In this document: positions 8,783 to 18,193 of the stretch, one piece after another
How positions within the stretch are numbered: position 1 is the first letter of the stretch
Layout: each line of letters starts with the position of its first letter
NCBI GenBank assembly: GCA_021780315.1
Contig: JAJXYY010000025.1
Coordinates: 62,001-126,000 of the forward strand
Reading direction: 5' to 3'
DNA length: 64,000 nt
Source: Acidobacteriota bacterium
GTDB lineage: Bacteria; Acidobacteriota; Terriglobia; Terriglobales; Acidobacteriaceae
Notes under the pieces: model-generated
Told to the model about the DNA's origin: nothing
The model's database searches: none
Seen by the model: the letters and a program-made list of their open reading frames with translations, nothing else
Translations under genes and position numbers: made by a program

Positions 8783-10516
8783 ATGGATGCCGTACTCGTC
8801 AGGAATCTGAGCAAGTCGTTCGGCAAGGGGGCTGGGCGCAGAGACGCGCTCAAGAATATTTCTCTGCGTCTTCCGGTGGGCAGTATGACCGCCATCATCG
8901 GGCCGGATGGCGCGGGTAAAACTACCCTGCTGCGACTGCTGGCTGGCATCCTGACGCCCATCGCGGATGAGATTCGTGTTCTCGATCATGCGCTGCCGCA
9001 GGAGGCACTGGCGCTGCAGAGCCAGATTGGCTATATGCCGCAGCGCTTTGGCCTGTACGAAGATTTGACGGTGGAAGAGAATTTGGATCTCTTCGCAAGT
9101 CTTCATGGCATCTCGCACGCGATGCGGGAGCACCGCTTCAACGAGTTACTAACGATGACCGCCCTCGGCCCATTTCGCCAACGACAGGCAGGGCAACTAT
9201 CTGGCGGGATGAAGCAGAAGCTGGGACTGGCCTGCACACTCATCCATCCGCCACAGTTGCTGCTGCTGGATGAGGCGAGTGTAGGGGTCGACCCAATCTC
9301 GCGGCGGGAACTGTGGAACATTATTCATCAACAGGTGATCAGCCAGAACGTGACCGTGCTGCTAAGCACGGCCTATATGGATGAGGCGGAGCGCTGCGAT
9401 CATGTGATTCTGCTACATGAAGGAGAGATTCTCGCGCAAGGCAGCCCGGAGCAGCTTGCCGCACCGCTGCAGGGCCATGCCTTCATGCTGGGAGATATCC
9501 CCACAGCAACGCGCAATCTACAGTCGCGCATAGCCCAGATGCCCGGCGTAGTGGACACGGTGATTCAAGGCGATGGACTACGTATCGTAATGCAGGAGGC
9601 GCAGCCGCCGCGATTGCAGGATGGTCTGGCTAGCTACGGCCAGCCGAGGGCTGTACCGGCACGGCTGGAAGATGCTTTTGTCAGCCTGCTCTTCAGCCGA
9701 AGTGTGCGGCATGTTGTACCGCTTCCACCGCATCGCGACAATGCCCACGACGGATCAACCATTGTGGAGGTGATCGATCTTTGTCGTAACTTCGGCGCCT
9801 TTACTGCGGTCAAGGATGTGTCGTTTACCGTTCGCAAAGGCGAGATATTCGGGCTACTGGGAGCGAACGGCGCGGGCAAGTCGACAACCTTCCGAATGTT
9901 GTGCGGACTGCTGCCGTCATCGTCTGGAAAACTGTTGGTTGCTGGTCTCGATCTGCGCAAGGCGACCGCGGCGGCACGTGCGCGAATCGGGTATGTCTCT
10001 CAGAAGTTCGCTTTATACGGAGCTTTGAGTGTGCAACAGAATCTCTCGTTCTTCGCTACGGCGTACGGCCTGAGCAAGCAGCACAGACAAGAGCGCATGA
10101 AGTGGGCGTTTGAAGAGCTTGAACTGCAGGAGTACGCAACGATGAATGCGAGCACCCTGCCGTTAGGCTACAAACAAAGGCTGGCGCTGGCCTGCGCGCT
10201 GATGCACGAACCGGACATTCTATTTCTCGATGAACCAACCTCCGGGGTTGATCCATTGGCACGTCGCGAGTTCTGGGCGCGGGTGAATGCGCTGGCCGAA
10301 GGTGGAACGACGTGCCTGGTGACAACGCACTTTATGGAGGAGGCAGAGTACTGCGATCATCTGGTGCTGATGTCGCTCGGGGAGATACTGGCACAAGGGA
10401 CGCCGTCCGAGATCAAGGCCAAGGCTCGTCGTGACGATCGCCCCAACCCAAGCATGGAAGAAGCATTTATCTCGCTGATCGAAGAGCACGAACAGCCAAC
10501 GCGGAGGGCATCATGA
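8783..10516 (+). CDS. Duplicated ABC ATPase (two nucleotide-binding domains), YbhF-like
   Basis: 577 residues, essentially the length of E. coli YbhF. NBD1 has Walker A GPDGAGKTTLLR, signature LSGGMKQKLGLA and Walker B LLLLDEASVGVD. NBD2 has Walker A GANGAGKSTTFR, a degenerate signature LPLGYKQRLALA and Walker B ILFLDEPTSGVD. The two domains would form an intramolecular ATPase pair powering the two downstream permeases. The start at 8783, 1 bp after the adaptor stop, was preferred over an overlapping upstream frame start at 8756. The last 4 bp overlap the first permease gene (ATGA), suggesting translational coupling. Confidence 0.92.
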   Translation: MDAVLVRNLSKSFGKGAGRRDALKNISLRLPVGSMTAIIGPDGAGKTTLLRLLAGILTPIADEIRVLDHALPQEALALQSQIGYMPQRFGLYEDLTVEENLDLFASLHGISHAMREHRFNELLTMTALGPFRQRQAGQLSGGMKQKLGLACTLIHPPQLLLLDEASVGVDPISRRELWNIIHQQVISQNVTVLLSTAYMDEAERCDHVILLHEGEILAQGSPEQLAAPLQGHAFMLGDIPTATRNLQSRIAQMPGVVDTVIQGDGLRIVMQEAQPPRLQDGLASYGQPRAVPARLEDAFVSLLFSRSVRHVVPLPPHRDNAHDGSTIVEVIDLCRNFGAFTAVKDVSFTVRKGEIFGLLGANGAGKSTTFRMLCGLLPSSSGKLLVAGLDLRKATAAARARIGYVSQKFALYGALSVQQNLSFFATAYGLSKQHRQERMKWAFEELELQEYATMNASTLPLGYKQRLALACALMHEPDILFLDEPTSGVDPLARREFWARVNALAEGGTTCLVTTHFMEEAEYCDHLVLMSLGEILAQGTPSEIKAKARRDDRPNPSMEEAFISLIEEHEQPTRRAS

Positions 10517-11628
10517 AGTGGATGCGTCTCTCTGGGCTGATGCGCAAGGAAGTGTACGAGATCGTTCGCGATCCCTCTAGCATTGCCATCGCGCTTGTTC
10601 TTCCGCTGGTACTGCTGCTGTTGTTTGGCTATGGCGTGTCACTAGATGCACGGCATATTGCTATCGCGGAAGTGGTCGATCAGCCCACCCAGCTGACGGC
10701 ATCTTTTCTAGCGGAGCTTGAAAGCTCGCCATGGTTTCGTCCGACCATCTATCCAGATCGAATCTCCGCGGAGCAGGCGATGATGCGTGGAGATGCCGAT
10801 GCCATCCTGTGGTTGCGAAGCGACTTCACACGACTCGCCTACCGATCGGGCAGTGCTCCGATACAACTCACCGTCAATGGCGTTGATGCCAATCAGGCAC
10901 GCATGATTGAGAACTACGTGACTGGAGCCTGGCTGATCTGGCTGCAACAGCAAGCAGCACAGGGGGCCACGGGCATTGCAACTCCGGTGATCGCGGATAC
11001 GCGAATCTGGTTCAACCCTTCGCTGCGGAGTCGTGACTATCTTATCCCCGGACTGATCGCAATTATCATGACGCTCATCGGCGCTCTGCTGACCGCGCTG
11101 GTCGTTGCGAGAGAGTGGGAACGCGGAACCATGGAAGGCATCATGGTAACTCCGGTGGCCAGAACCGAGATTCTGCTGGGTAAGCTGATCCCCTACTTCA
11201 TCATGGGCATGGGCGGCATGGTGATGTCTACAGCAATGGCTGTCTTTTTGTTCGGCGTTCCGCTGCGTGGATCGTTACTTATCCTCTTTGGTACTGCGGC
11301 ACTCTTTTTACTCACGGCGCTGGGCATGGGACTGGTGATATCGGTGCTGGCACGCAGCCAGTTTGTTGCTGCGATGGTGGCCATCGTCACAACGTTTTTA
11401 CCAGCATTTATCCTGTCCGGCTTTCTGTTTGATATTCGCTCCATGCCGCAAATTATTCAGGCACTGACGCACATTGTGGCAGCGCGCTATTTTGTGACCA
11501 TGCTGCAAAGCTCGTTTCTAGCGGGAGACATCTGGTCTGTGCTGATTCCCAATGCGTTGGGAATGGGCACCCTCTGCGCGGTGTTTCTAGGCATTGCGCT
11601 GCTACGGTTTCACAAGAGGCTGGACTGA
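10513..11628 (+). CDS. ABC-2 type permease, YbhS-like
   Basis: 371 residues. One N-terminal transmembrane helix (SIAIALVLPLVLLLLFGYGVSL) is followed by a large periplasmic domain of about 140 residues and a C-terminal block of five helices with the ABC-2 motif REWERGTMEGIMVTPV. It pairs with the next gene as the transmembrane half of the exporter. It overlaps the ATPase gene by 4 bp and the next permease by 1 bp (TGATG), so the three should be made stoichiometrically. The substrate cannot be read from the sequence; E. coli homologues are linked to drug and Na+/Li+ export. Confidence 0.9.
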   Translation: MKWMRLSGLMRKEVYEIVRDPSSIAIALVLPLVLLLLFGYGVSLDARHIAIAEVVDQPTQLTASFLAELESSPWFRPTIYPDRISAEQAMMRGDADAILWLRSDFTRLAYRSGSAPIQLTVNGVDANQARMIENYVTGAWLIWLQQQAAQGATGIATPVIADTRIWFNPSLRSRDYLIPGLIAIIMTLIGALLTALVVAREWERGTMEGIMVTPVARTEILLGKLIPYFIMGMGGMVMSTAMAVFLFGVPLRGSLLILFGTAALFLLTALGMGLVISVLARSQFVAAMVAIVTTFLPAFILSGFLFDIRSMPQIIQALTHIVAARYFVTMLQSSFLAGDIWSVLIPNALGMGTLCAVFLGIALLRFHKRLD

Positions 11629-12746
11629 TGCACCAGATATTCCAACGCGTGATTGCACTTGCCATCAAGGAACTGCTGGCCCTGTTGCGCGATTCAGCCA
11701 GCCGGGCTGTGTTGATTGGTCCGCCCATCATCCAACTGCTGGTCTTCGGTTACGCGGCGACCTTCGAACTGAAGCATGTTCCGTTTGTCGTATACAACCA
11801 AGATCAGGGGCAGATGTCGCGGGAGTTTATTGCCCGATTTTCAGGTTCGCCCACTTTTGATCTGCTGCGCGTGGTCCACGATCAGAAGTCGCTGCAGAGT
11901 GCGATCGACGATAAGTCCGCACTGATGGCGATGGACATCGGTCCGAACTTCAGCGCTGATCTGGAAGCCGGACGATCGGCACACATCCAACTGATTCTGG
12001 ACGGAAGAGACTCCAATACCGCCGGCCTTGCGATTGGCTATGCGCAGTCGATCGTCACCACATTCAACCAGACACAGATTGCAGCGAACGGAGCGCGAGC
12101 TCCCGCTGCGGTGTTGCTCAATCGGGCATGGTTCAATCCGAATCTCGACTCGCGCTGGTTTATCATCCCGGGCATCTGCGGCATCCTTACGCTGCTCGTA
12201 AGCCTACTTACCACAGGGCTTTCGGTTGCTCGCGAGCGTGAGATGGGAACCTTTGACCAATTGCTGGTGACGCCTATGCGGCCAAGTGAGATTCTGCTGG
12301 GGAAAGCGCTTCCGGGTTTTCTGGTTGGCACGGTCGAGGGTTCGCTGATTCTAATTGTGTCCGTTTTCTGGTTTCATATTCCGTTTACCGGAAGCCTGCT
12401 GGCACTTTATTTTGGATTGTTTTGCTTCCTGCTTTCGACCGTGGGGATTGGTCTGATGATCTCGTCGCTCGCGGCTACTCAACAGCAAGGTCTGCTGGGA
12501 GTGTTTCTCTTCATGGTTCCGGCGATTGTTCTATCCGGATTCTCAACGCCGATTGCGAACATGCCACTTGCGGTCCAGTACATCACCTTGATCGACCCAC
12601 TGCGGTATTTTCTGATTATTCTGCGCGGCTGCTTTCTGGAAGGAGGCAGCGCAGCGCTCTTCTGGCCGCAGTATTGGCCGCTTGTGCTGATTGGGATGAT
12701 CAGCATGATCATAGCTGGCAGACTCTTTCGCAGCCAGCTTGCATAA
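11628..12746 (+). CDS. ABC-2 type permease, YbhR-like
   Basis: 372 residues, a paralogue of the preceding permease with the same architecture: one N-terminal helix, a periplasmic domain, then five helices with REREMGTFDQLLVTPMRPSE. It ends the tolC-ybhGFSR-like operon. Convergence of two ABC-2 permeases with one dual ATPase, an adaptor and an outer-membrane channel indicates a tripartite type I-like exporter spanning both membranes. Confidence 0.9.
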   Translation: MHQIFQRVIALAIKELLALLRDSASRAVLIGPPIIQLLVFGYAATFELKHVPFVVYNQDQGQMSREFIARFSGSPTFDLLRVVHDQKSLQSAIDDKSALMAMDIGPNFSADLEAGRSAHIQLILDGRDSNTAGLAIGYAQSIVTTFNQTQIAANGARAPAAVLLNRAWFNPNLDSRWFIIPGICGILTLLVSLLTTGLSVAREREMGTFDQLLVTPMRPSEILLGKALPGFLVGTVEGSLILIVSVFWFHIPFTGSLLALYFGLFCFLLSTVGIGLMISSLAATQQQGLLGVFLFMVPAIVLSGFSTPIANMPLAVQYITLIDPLRYFLIILRGCFLEGGSAALFWPQYWPLVLIGMISMIIAGRLFRSQLA

Positions 12747-12881
12747 GGTGTTTCTCGATCAGCAGAGTGTGCCCTGGATGTGTAACGGAATATGCTTCGA
12801 ATCCATATGCGAACATGTATCCGTTCTTCTCGGCTGGCTTCCCTGATGGCAGTCAGCAGGCGGCGCAGTTAGACTGGATGC

Positions 12882-13337
12882 ATGACGAGCGGACGTGTCA
12901 TGGCGTTGGATGTCGGCAAGGTGCGAGTAGGGGTTGCACTGTCTGACCCTTTGGGTTTGACCGCTCAGCCACTGCTGACGCTTTGGCGAAAGGGTCGTGG
13001 GGAAGATATGCGCAGTCTGGTACGCATCATTCGGAAGCATCACGTGACCGAGATCGTCGTCGGCAATCCGCTGCATCTTTCCGGCGACATCAGTCCGTGG
13101 GCCTTGAAGGTACAGGAGTTTGCCGCAGAGTTGCACACCCGCTGCGGACTTCCAATTCACCTGTGCGACGAGCGACTTAGCTCGCGCGCTGCCCACGAGA
13201 TTCTCGACCACGCCGGACACAATCCACGCGACCGCAAACATCTGATTGACCAGGTGGCAGCTGTCGTCATCCTGCAAAGCTGGATGGACGCCCAACAACA
13301 CGCTGAGGCCCGGGCATCGCTGCCTGAAGCCCAGTAA
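12882..13337 (+). CDS. ruvX: RuvX/YqgF family Holliday-junction resolvase-like nuclease
   Basis: 151 residues, the usual size. The RNase H-like fold is marked by the first strand MALDVGKVRVGVALSDPLGL (catalytic Asp in ALDVG), EIVVGNPLHLSGD, the Glu of HLCDERLSS and the C-terminal DQVAAVVILQSWMD acidic motif. Members act on 16S pre-rRNA 5' end processing and/or branched DNA. ATG at 12882 was used; a Met seven residues in could also serve. It stands alone between the exporter operon and the sulfatase locus. Confidence 0.9.
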   Translation: MTSGRVMALDVGKVRVGVALSDPLGLTAQPLLTLWRKGRGEDMRSLVRIIRKHHVTEIVVGNPLHLSGDISPWALKVQEFAAELHTRCGLPIHLCDERLSSRAAHEILDHAGHNPRDRKHLIDQVAAVVILQSWMDAQQHAEARASLPEAQ

Positions 13338-13487
13338 CTCGACGCCCCATCCACAGACTATCGCCTTGTCGTGTTGTCCTGGCTCACAGGCATACACGAC
13401 GAGGCGTACATCATCTGGATGATGACGAAGCATGCCAGCGGGCGCGAACTGCTGTTGATATTCCGTTAGCGAAGCGTGCGGGGATAT

Positions 13488-14471
13488 CTAGAGAACGCAG
13501 CGAAAGCCCATGTGTGAGGTTGAGCTATCGGGGGTGTTGGACGTGCGTGCTGCGACCCGATACCGATTGCAGTAGGATTTGTGGCAGAGGAACGATCCAC
13601 CCTTGACGACGCGGTTTTGTCCGGTGGCCGGACCGGTGGGGTTATCCGCAGCAGACAACCGATGGGAGTCAGGCGAAAACCAATCGGCACACCACTCCCA
13701 GGTGTTGCCGGTCATGGAATACAAGCCATAGCCATTCGGAGGAAACGCGTCGACAGGAGCGGTGCCGGCGTAGCCATCTTCCGCAGTATCGTGGTGGGGG
13801 AAATCTCCCTGCCATATATTGCAGCGATGCTCGCCACCCGGACGGAGTTTGTCTCCCCAGGGATAGAGCTTCTGGTCCAGTCCACCGCGGGCGGCGTATT
13901 CCCACTCTGCCTCTGTGGGCAAGCGTCGGCCAGACCATTTGGCAAAGGCGGTCGCGTCGTTCCATGAGACATGTACGACGGGATGCTCGTCGCGGCCCTT
14001 GAGGTTTGACCCTGGACCTTCGGGTGCGGCCCAATTCGCTCCGCTGACCTTGCACCACCAAGGTGCGGCTGAGACCGTATCTTCGATGAGAGCATCGCGC
14101 CTCGACTCGGGGATGTGAGCCCAGAAGACGAAGGACCAGCCGAAGTGTTCCGCCTCGGTGCGGTAGCCGGTCTGCGTGACGAACTCACGGAAGCTGCGAT
14201 TGGTGACCGGGAATTTATCGATTGCGAAGGGTTGCAGATTGACGGCGTGGACGGGGCCTTCTCCATCGTTGGGAAAGCCATACTCATAGTCTGTGCCCAT
14301 GAGGAAGGATCCTCCGGGCAGATCCACCATCTGAGCACGTATCTCCGGTGGACACTGGCGCAGCGTTGTCTCAACCACTGCAACGACGCCCGGCAGTGCA
14401 TGAGCGGCAGAGGGAGCACAGCACGCTTTGGGAGGCGCACCGCAACCGGATGGATTGGCATCGATACTCAT
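13488..14471 (-). CDS. Formylglycine-generating enzyme (sulfatase-modifying factor)
   Basis: 327 residues. The FGE-sulfatase domain fills most of the protein: MVDLPGGSFLMGTDYEYGFPNDGEG at the start, WEYAARGG and GNTWEWCADWF in the middle. The end, GGSFLCHKSYCNRYR, carries C296 and C301, which match the two copper-binding catalytic cysteines of genuine FGEs, unlike the many cysteine-less homologues. It oxidises the Cys of sulfatase C-x-P-S-R motifs to formylglycine. The N-terminus has extra cysteines (CGAPPKACC). It lies downstream of a sulfatase on the same strand, the obvious client. Confidence is high because the active-site segment is almost identical in pattern to characterised FGEs. Confidence 0.93.
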   Translation of the reverse strand: MSIDANPSGCGAPPKACCAPSAAHALPGVVAVVETTLRQCPPEIRAQMVDLPGGSFLMGTDYEYGFPNDGEGPVHAVNLQPFAIDKFPVTNRSFREFVTQTGYRTEAEHFGWSFVFWAHIPESRRDALIEDTVSAAPWWCKVSGANWAAPEGPGSNLKGRDEHPVVHVSWNDATAFAKWSGRRLPTEAEWEYAARGGLDQKLYPWGDKLRPGGEHRCNIWQGDFPHHDTAEDGYAGTAPVDAFPPNGYGLYSMTGNTWEWCADWFSPDSHRLSAADNPTGPATGQNRVVKGGSFLCHKSYCNRYRVAARTSNTPDSSTSHMGFRCVL

Positions 14472-14701
14472 ATGTTCATTTTATGGTTTCGTCGTGCGAG
14501 TCACGCTTGCGGGCGCGGCTTATAAGCATAATTTTTGGCGGTATGGCTGTCCTCCAAGGAAAGGTTTTCGATGCCTCCAAGGAGATTGAGAGTAAAGCCA
14601 ATGAGAGATTCATACCGCAGGTTCCCCTCGTTGGAAGCACGGCGTCAAACAGGGTAGAGACCGTGAGGCGTGATGAGCAGGTCAGCGACATCCAGCAAAG
14701 C

Positions 14702-15925
14702 TCATGTGGACCAGAAGTAAGTACTGACGACCGAGGGATTGGCTATCGTTGTTCCAACAACCGATATATGGATCACAGCCTGAAAGTTCTTTTTCTGCCA
14801 GTCGGCTGGAGCATTCTTGAGCAGCGTGGAGAAAAGTGCCGGCTCCACGAGGTAGCGCGCGGCTGCTTCAGTTCCAAACGTGGTCACACCAGAGGCCACG
14901 AACACGGTCTGACCTACACCATCGTTGAAGAAACGAGTGACAACGCCGTAATCCTCGTCGCCAAAGTATCCGTTGGTTCGGACCACAGGCCCCCAGACGT
15001 GACCGGTGGCAAGGTCGCGCACGGCGATGGCCTGGTGCTGATCTTCCTGCTGTACGAGGGCAAAGCGGAACTGCTTGTTCAGTCTCGTGCGCCAAGCGGC
15101 GGAGAAGCCGCTCAGCAGAAGTGTTGGATGCTCACATATCTGTGAGTAGGTCAATTCAGCTCCGAGACGTAGCTCGTGATCGTAGTTACGGCGAGCGAGA
15201 AAGCCAATCACTTCACTGGCCGCAGCCGATGCTCCAAGGCCAACGCGATCAGTCATTTGTCCTGCATCGGTTGTCAAGATGGGGATCGAGATGATCAGCG
15301 GACGCCCGGTTGCGAATATAGGCTCCCACAGTTGATCGAGTTCATCATGACGAACTCGCCTTGCAAGGGGATAGAGTGCCGCAGCTATCGCAGCCGTGGT
15401 TCCAGCAGCCAACAATCGACGTCGAGACCAGCTGCTGGATCCTTGAGCTTTCGCCGTCTCTGCCAACTGCAGCAGAGTTGGATCCACTGGACATAACTGT
15501 TCGGCAATGATTTCGGGCGAGCTCTCCTGCGTGAGGATGAGCGGTATGTATCCGCCGACAGGGAGATCGATGCGGATGGAATGGTCGGGACTTGCGGTAT
15601 AGAAATCGTTGAGACGCTTCCTTACTTCGCGCGCCCTGACACGGACGACGGAGTCCTCGCCGGGCTCAAAGTTGATGCCTCTGCCGAAAACTTCCGTTGC
15701 GATGGTGCGCTCCTTGAGGGCATCACCACGGCCTGCGATGCCTTCAAGAACAACAAAGCGGAGGAAGTCACGACATTTGGGACTTGGACGGAAAGCTGGA
15801 CTGGCAAGGATCACCTCCAGATGCGCGAGTACCTGTACGTCGGCGGGGAGGACATTGCGGTCTGAAGGCTGCTTCGTCACGCTCCGAATAATATCACCCG
15901 AGCGAGACCATAGGCAGGCTTGCAC
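14702..15925 (-). CDS. Membrane-tethered protein with N-terminal winged-helix-like regulator domain
   Basis: 407 residues. Residues about 25-130 match in pattern a domain found ahead of TPR, cyclase or TolB-like modules (CRDFLRFVVLEGIAGRGD, LKERTIATEVFGRG, then EDSVVRVRAREVRKRLNDFY and VGGYIPLI), probably DNA-binding. A basic segment and one transmembrane helix follow (RRRLLAAGTTAAIAAALYPL, about 185-205), then an extracytoplasmic domain of 200 residues with no family I can name. This topology suggests a one-component sensor that reads the periplasm and controls the sulfatase locus; that role is inferred from position between the sulfatase and FGE genes. The start is uncertain: GTG at 15925 or GTG at 15880. 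Confidence 0.7.
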   Translation of the reverse strand: MQACLWSRSGDIIRSVTKQPSDRNVLPADVQVLAHLEVILASPAFRPSPKCRDFLRFVVLEGIAGRGDALKERTIATEVFGRGINFEPGEDSVVRVRAREVRKRLNDFYTASPDHSIRIDLPVGGYIPLILTQESSPEIIAEQLCPVDPTLLQLAETAKAQGSSSWSRRRLLAAGTTAAIAAALYPLARRVRHDELDQLWEPIFATGRPLIISIPILTTDAGQMTDRVGLGASAAASEVIGFLARRNYDHELRLGAELTYSQICEHPTLLLSGFSAAWRTRLNKQFRFALVQQEDQHQAIAVRDLATGHVWGPVVRTNGYFGDEDYGVVTRFFNDGVGQTVFVASGVTTFGTEAAARYLVEPALFSTLLKNAPADWQKKNFQAVIHISVVGTTIANPSVVSTYFWST

Positions 15926-15975
15926 AAGTGGTTGAAAAATCCAGAACTTGTGTCACTTTAAACCAGATTCAGAGG

Positions 15976-16370
15976 TCATGGAGTCTCATTGTCCCTGACG
16001 TCTGGAGTAAACAGGTATACGTTGGATGACTTGATATCGCGGTAGATTTCTCTACCGCTAACAGAGACCTTGGCGCAGCTATCGATCTGGAGATGTCTGG
16101 AACAGTAGAGACGAACTTGGCCCATGGTTGAGTTCCAATCATTCGGGCACTGGGGCAGGATCGATGATGCCCCCGATTGCTCACCGAGAGCGAGACTTCG
16201 GGCTATTACGCTCCAGATGCCTTCGCGGCTGGCAGAACAAAGCGGCGTGGCGGCATCGATGTTTGGCCTTCAGGGAGGGCATTGCCGTAGCAGCCAGGAG
16301 TCCCAGAGCGGAGGTCGTCCATCAGCATACGCACGATATTGGATTGTCGCTTGCTGTTGTTCGCCTTCAT
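15976..16370 (-). pseudogene. Decayed sulfatase gene (frameshift and internal deletion)
   Basis: Reading minus from the ATG at 16370 gives SNIVRMLMDDLRSGTPGCYGN, the N-terminal metal-binding strand of a sulfatase (compare PNIVIILSDD...ACYGG in the intact gene next door). That frame continues to a stop at 16206. At about 16265 the family's next landmark, PNIDA, appears in another frame and runs directly into TPLCSASREGIW, a C-x-x-S-R active-site-like motif. About 15 residues normally between them are missing. This second frame stays open to the TGA at 15976 but loses recognisable sulfatase features. So the gene has lost a segment, shifted frame and most of its 3' part. It lies between the intact sulfatase and the regulator, on the same strand. 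Confidence 0.7.
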
Positions 16371-16425
16371 GTTAAGTAACGAAAGCGTGCGGATACTGGT
16401 CGCACTCGCATGAATTCCCTTCTAT

Positions 16426-18018
16426 TTATTTTGCCCGCTCCTTGCTCAACATGGCTCGCAGTTGAGTTACCACGTCTGGGTATTTTGCAGCCACATTTCG
16501 AGTTTCACCGGGATCTGCAACGAGATCGTAGAGTTCTACCTCGGCTTCCGGATAGTCAACGGAACCGGGCATGAATCGTTGTTCATCTGCTTTTTGATTT
16601 ACTGCAGCGCGTTGCGGTATGGGTTGCCATTTGCGCTCCGCAAGGGTACCCGGGCGTTGGTCACGGTCCACAAGCTTCCATCGCTCCGTGCGGATGCTGA
16701 GAAACAGCGCTTCTTCCACCAGACTTTCGCGGCCATGTACAGACTTTCCCAGCATGGCGGGTAGTTCATTCAGGCTGTCGCCAGCTCCACCACTTGGAAC
16801 GGCAGCATGGGTAAGTGCCGCAAGACTGCGCAGCACATCAATCTGGTCGATCATCGCGTTCGAAACACCAGGATGAATTTTCCCGGGGTAGAGCGTAATA
16901 AATGGAATGCGCGTACCTCCCTCGTAGACGGAGTACTTGCCTCCGCGAAACGGCCCGGCCGGACGATGTGCTCCAAGAGTTGCGACAGAATTGTCGTTAT
17001 AGCCATCATTGACGACGGGGCCGTTGTCCGAGGTGAAGATCACTAACGTGTCCTTCTCGAGGCCGTTCGCTCGCAGCGTCTGCATCACGCGTCCGACACA
17101 GTCGTCTAGTTGCAGGATGGTATCGCAGCGGATGCCACACTCGCTTTTGCCTGCAAATTGCTTTGCGGGAGCATGTGGAACATGGATATCGCTGGGGGTG
17201 AAGTACAGCAGGAAGGGATGATGTTTGTGCGTCTCGATGAACTCGCATGCCTTATCGGTAAAAGTCCTGGCCATCGTTTCATCATTCCAGCGGGCGGCCT
17301 TACCGCCAGTCATAAAGCCAATACGGCTAATTCCATTGACGATCGTTCCATCATGGCCTTCGCTGAGTTTCATCGTCAGCAACTCCGGGTCTTCCTTGCC
17401 GGTAGGCTCATCGCCGATTTTATTGGTGTATGAGACGGAGATAGGATCTTTTGGATCGAGATTTACGACGTGGTGGTTGTGAATGTAGACGGTGGGTACG
17501 CGGTCGGCAGTGGCTGCGAAATAGAATGCGTCATCGAACCCAGCTTCGCAAGGCCCCGGCTTGATCGCACCGTTCCAGTCGATCTTGCCATCGCCAAGTC
17601 CAAGATGCCACTTGCCAACGAGGCCTGTCGCATAGCCGGCAGACTTGAGCACCGAGGCGATGGTAGCTTGCCCGGGTCGCACCAAAGACGCTGCATCACC
17701 TGGCAGAACATGCACACCATCACGCCGCCACGCATACTCCCCGGTCAGCATCGCATAGCGCGAGGGCGTGCATGTCGCCGCATCGCAATGAGCGTCTGTG
17801 AAACGCAATCCGTGACGCGCAAGCGCATCGATGTTCGGCGTACTGACATTGATGCCGCCGTAGCATGCCAGGTCTCCATAGCCAACGTCGTCCGACAGAA
17901 TAATGACTATGTTGGGCTTGCGCTCTTTGGGCGAGTCGGCCACGACTTCAGACGCCCTCCCCAGTGCAAGCGCCGCGCCTGTCATTCCTAAACGTTTTGT
18001 AAAGTCTCTACGATTCAT
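16426..18018 (-). CDS. Secreted sulfatase (arylsulfatase family, Tat signal)
   Basis: 530 residues. A twin-arginine signal (MNRRDFTKRLGMTGAALALG) is followed by the alkaline-phosphatase-fold sulfatase domain. Ca-binding aspartates lie in IILSDDVGYGDLACYGG, the modified cysteine is C83 in CTPSRYAMLTG (formylglycine site), and later metal ligands lie in FTSDNGP. GKWHLGL is also typical. The enzyme hydrolyses sulfate esters outside the cytoplasm once FGE has converted C83. ATG at 18018 was chosen over an upstream in-frame start because it puts the RR motif at the N-terminus and has AAGGAA upstream. FGE lies two genes downstream on the same strand. The substrate (aromatic or polysaccharide sulfate) cannot be decided. 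Confidence 0.93.
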   Translation of the reverse strand: MNRRDFTKRLGMTGAALALGRASEVVADSPKERKPNIVIILSDDVGYGDLACYGGINVSTPNIDALARHGLRFTDAHCDAATCTPSRYAMLTGEYAWRRDGVHVLPGDAASLVRPGQATIASVLKSAGYATGLVGKWHLGLGDGKIDWNGAIKPGPCEAGFDDAFYFAATADRVPTVYIHNHHVVNLDPKDPISVSYTNKIGDEPTGKEDPELLTMKLSEGHDGTIVNGISRIGFMTGGKAARWNDETMARTFTDKACEFIETHKHHPFLLYFTPSDIHVPHAPAKQFAGKSECGIRCDTILQLDDCVGRVMQTLRANGLEKDTLVIFTSDNGPVVNDGYNDNSVATLGAHRPAGPFRGGKYSVYEGGTRIPFITLYPGKIHPGVSNAMIDQIDVLRSLAALTHAAVPSGGAGDSLNELPAMLGKSVHGRESLVEEALFLSIRTERWKLVDRDQRPGTLAERKWQPIPQRAAVNQKADEQRFMPGSVDYPEAEVELYDLVADPGETRNVAAKYPDVVTQLRAMLSKERAK

Positions 18019-18193
18019 GTGGCCGAGGTTCCTTTCTGATGTTGCAGCGGCTTTGCTTGAAAACACACTTGCGGGCGTTGTTGTCTGCTCGATTAGACTC
18101 CTACTACCTGTTGAAATAGCGGGAGATCAGAACGGCATTTTTAGCGCGAACCTCAGAATGCGTTGTGGGGCTACCATCAGCATCTCTCCGACC

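Noticed and set aside
14476..14691. 71-codon minus-strand frame between the regulator and FGE genes
   Set aside because: No recognisable motif or ribosome site and composition not protein-like; the 230-bp gap is treated as the FGE upstream region.
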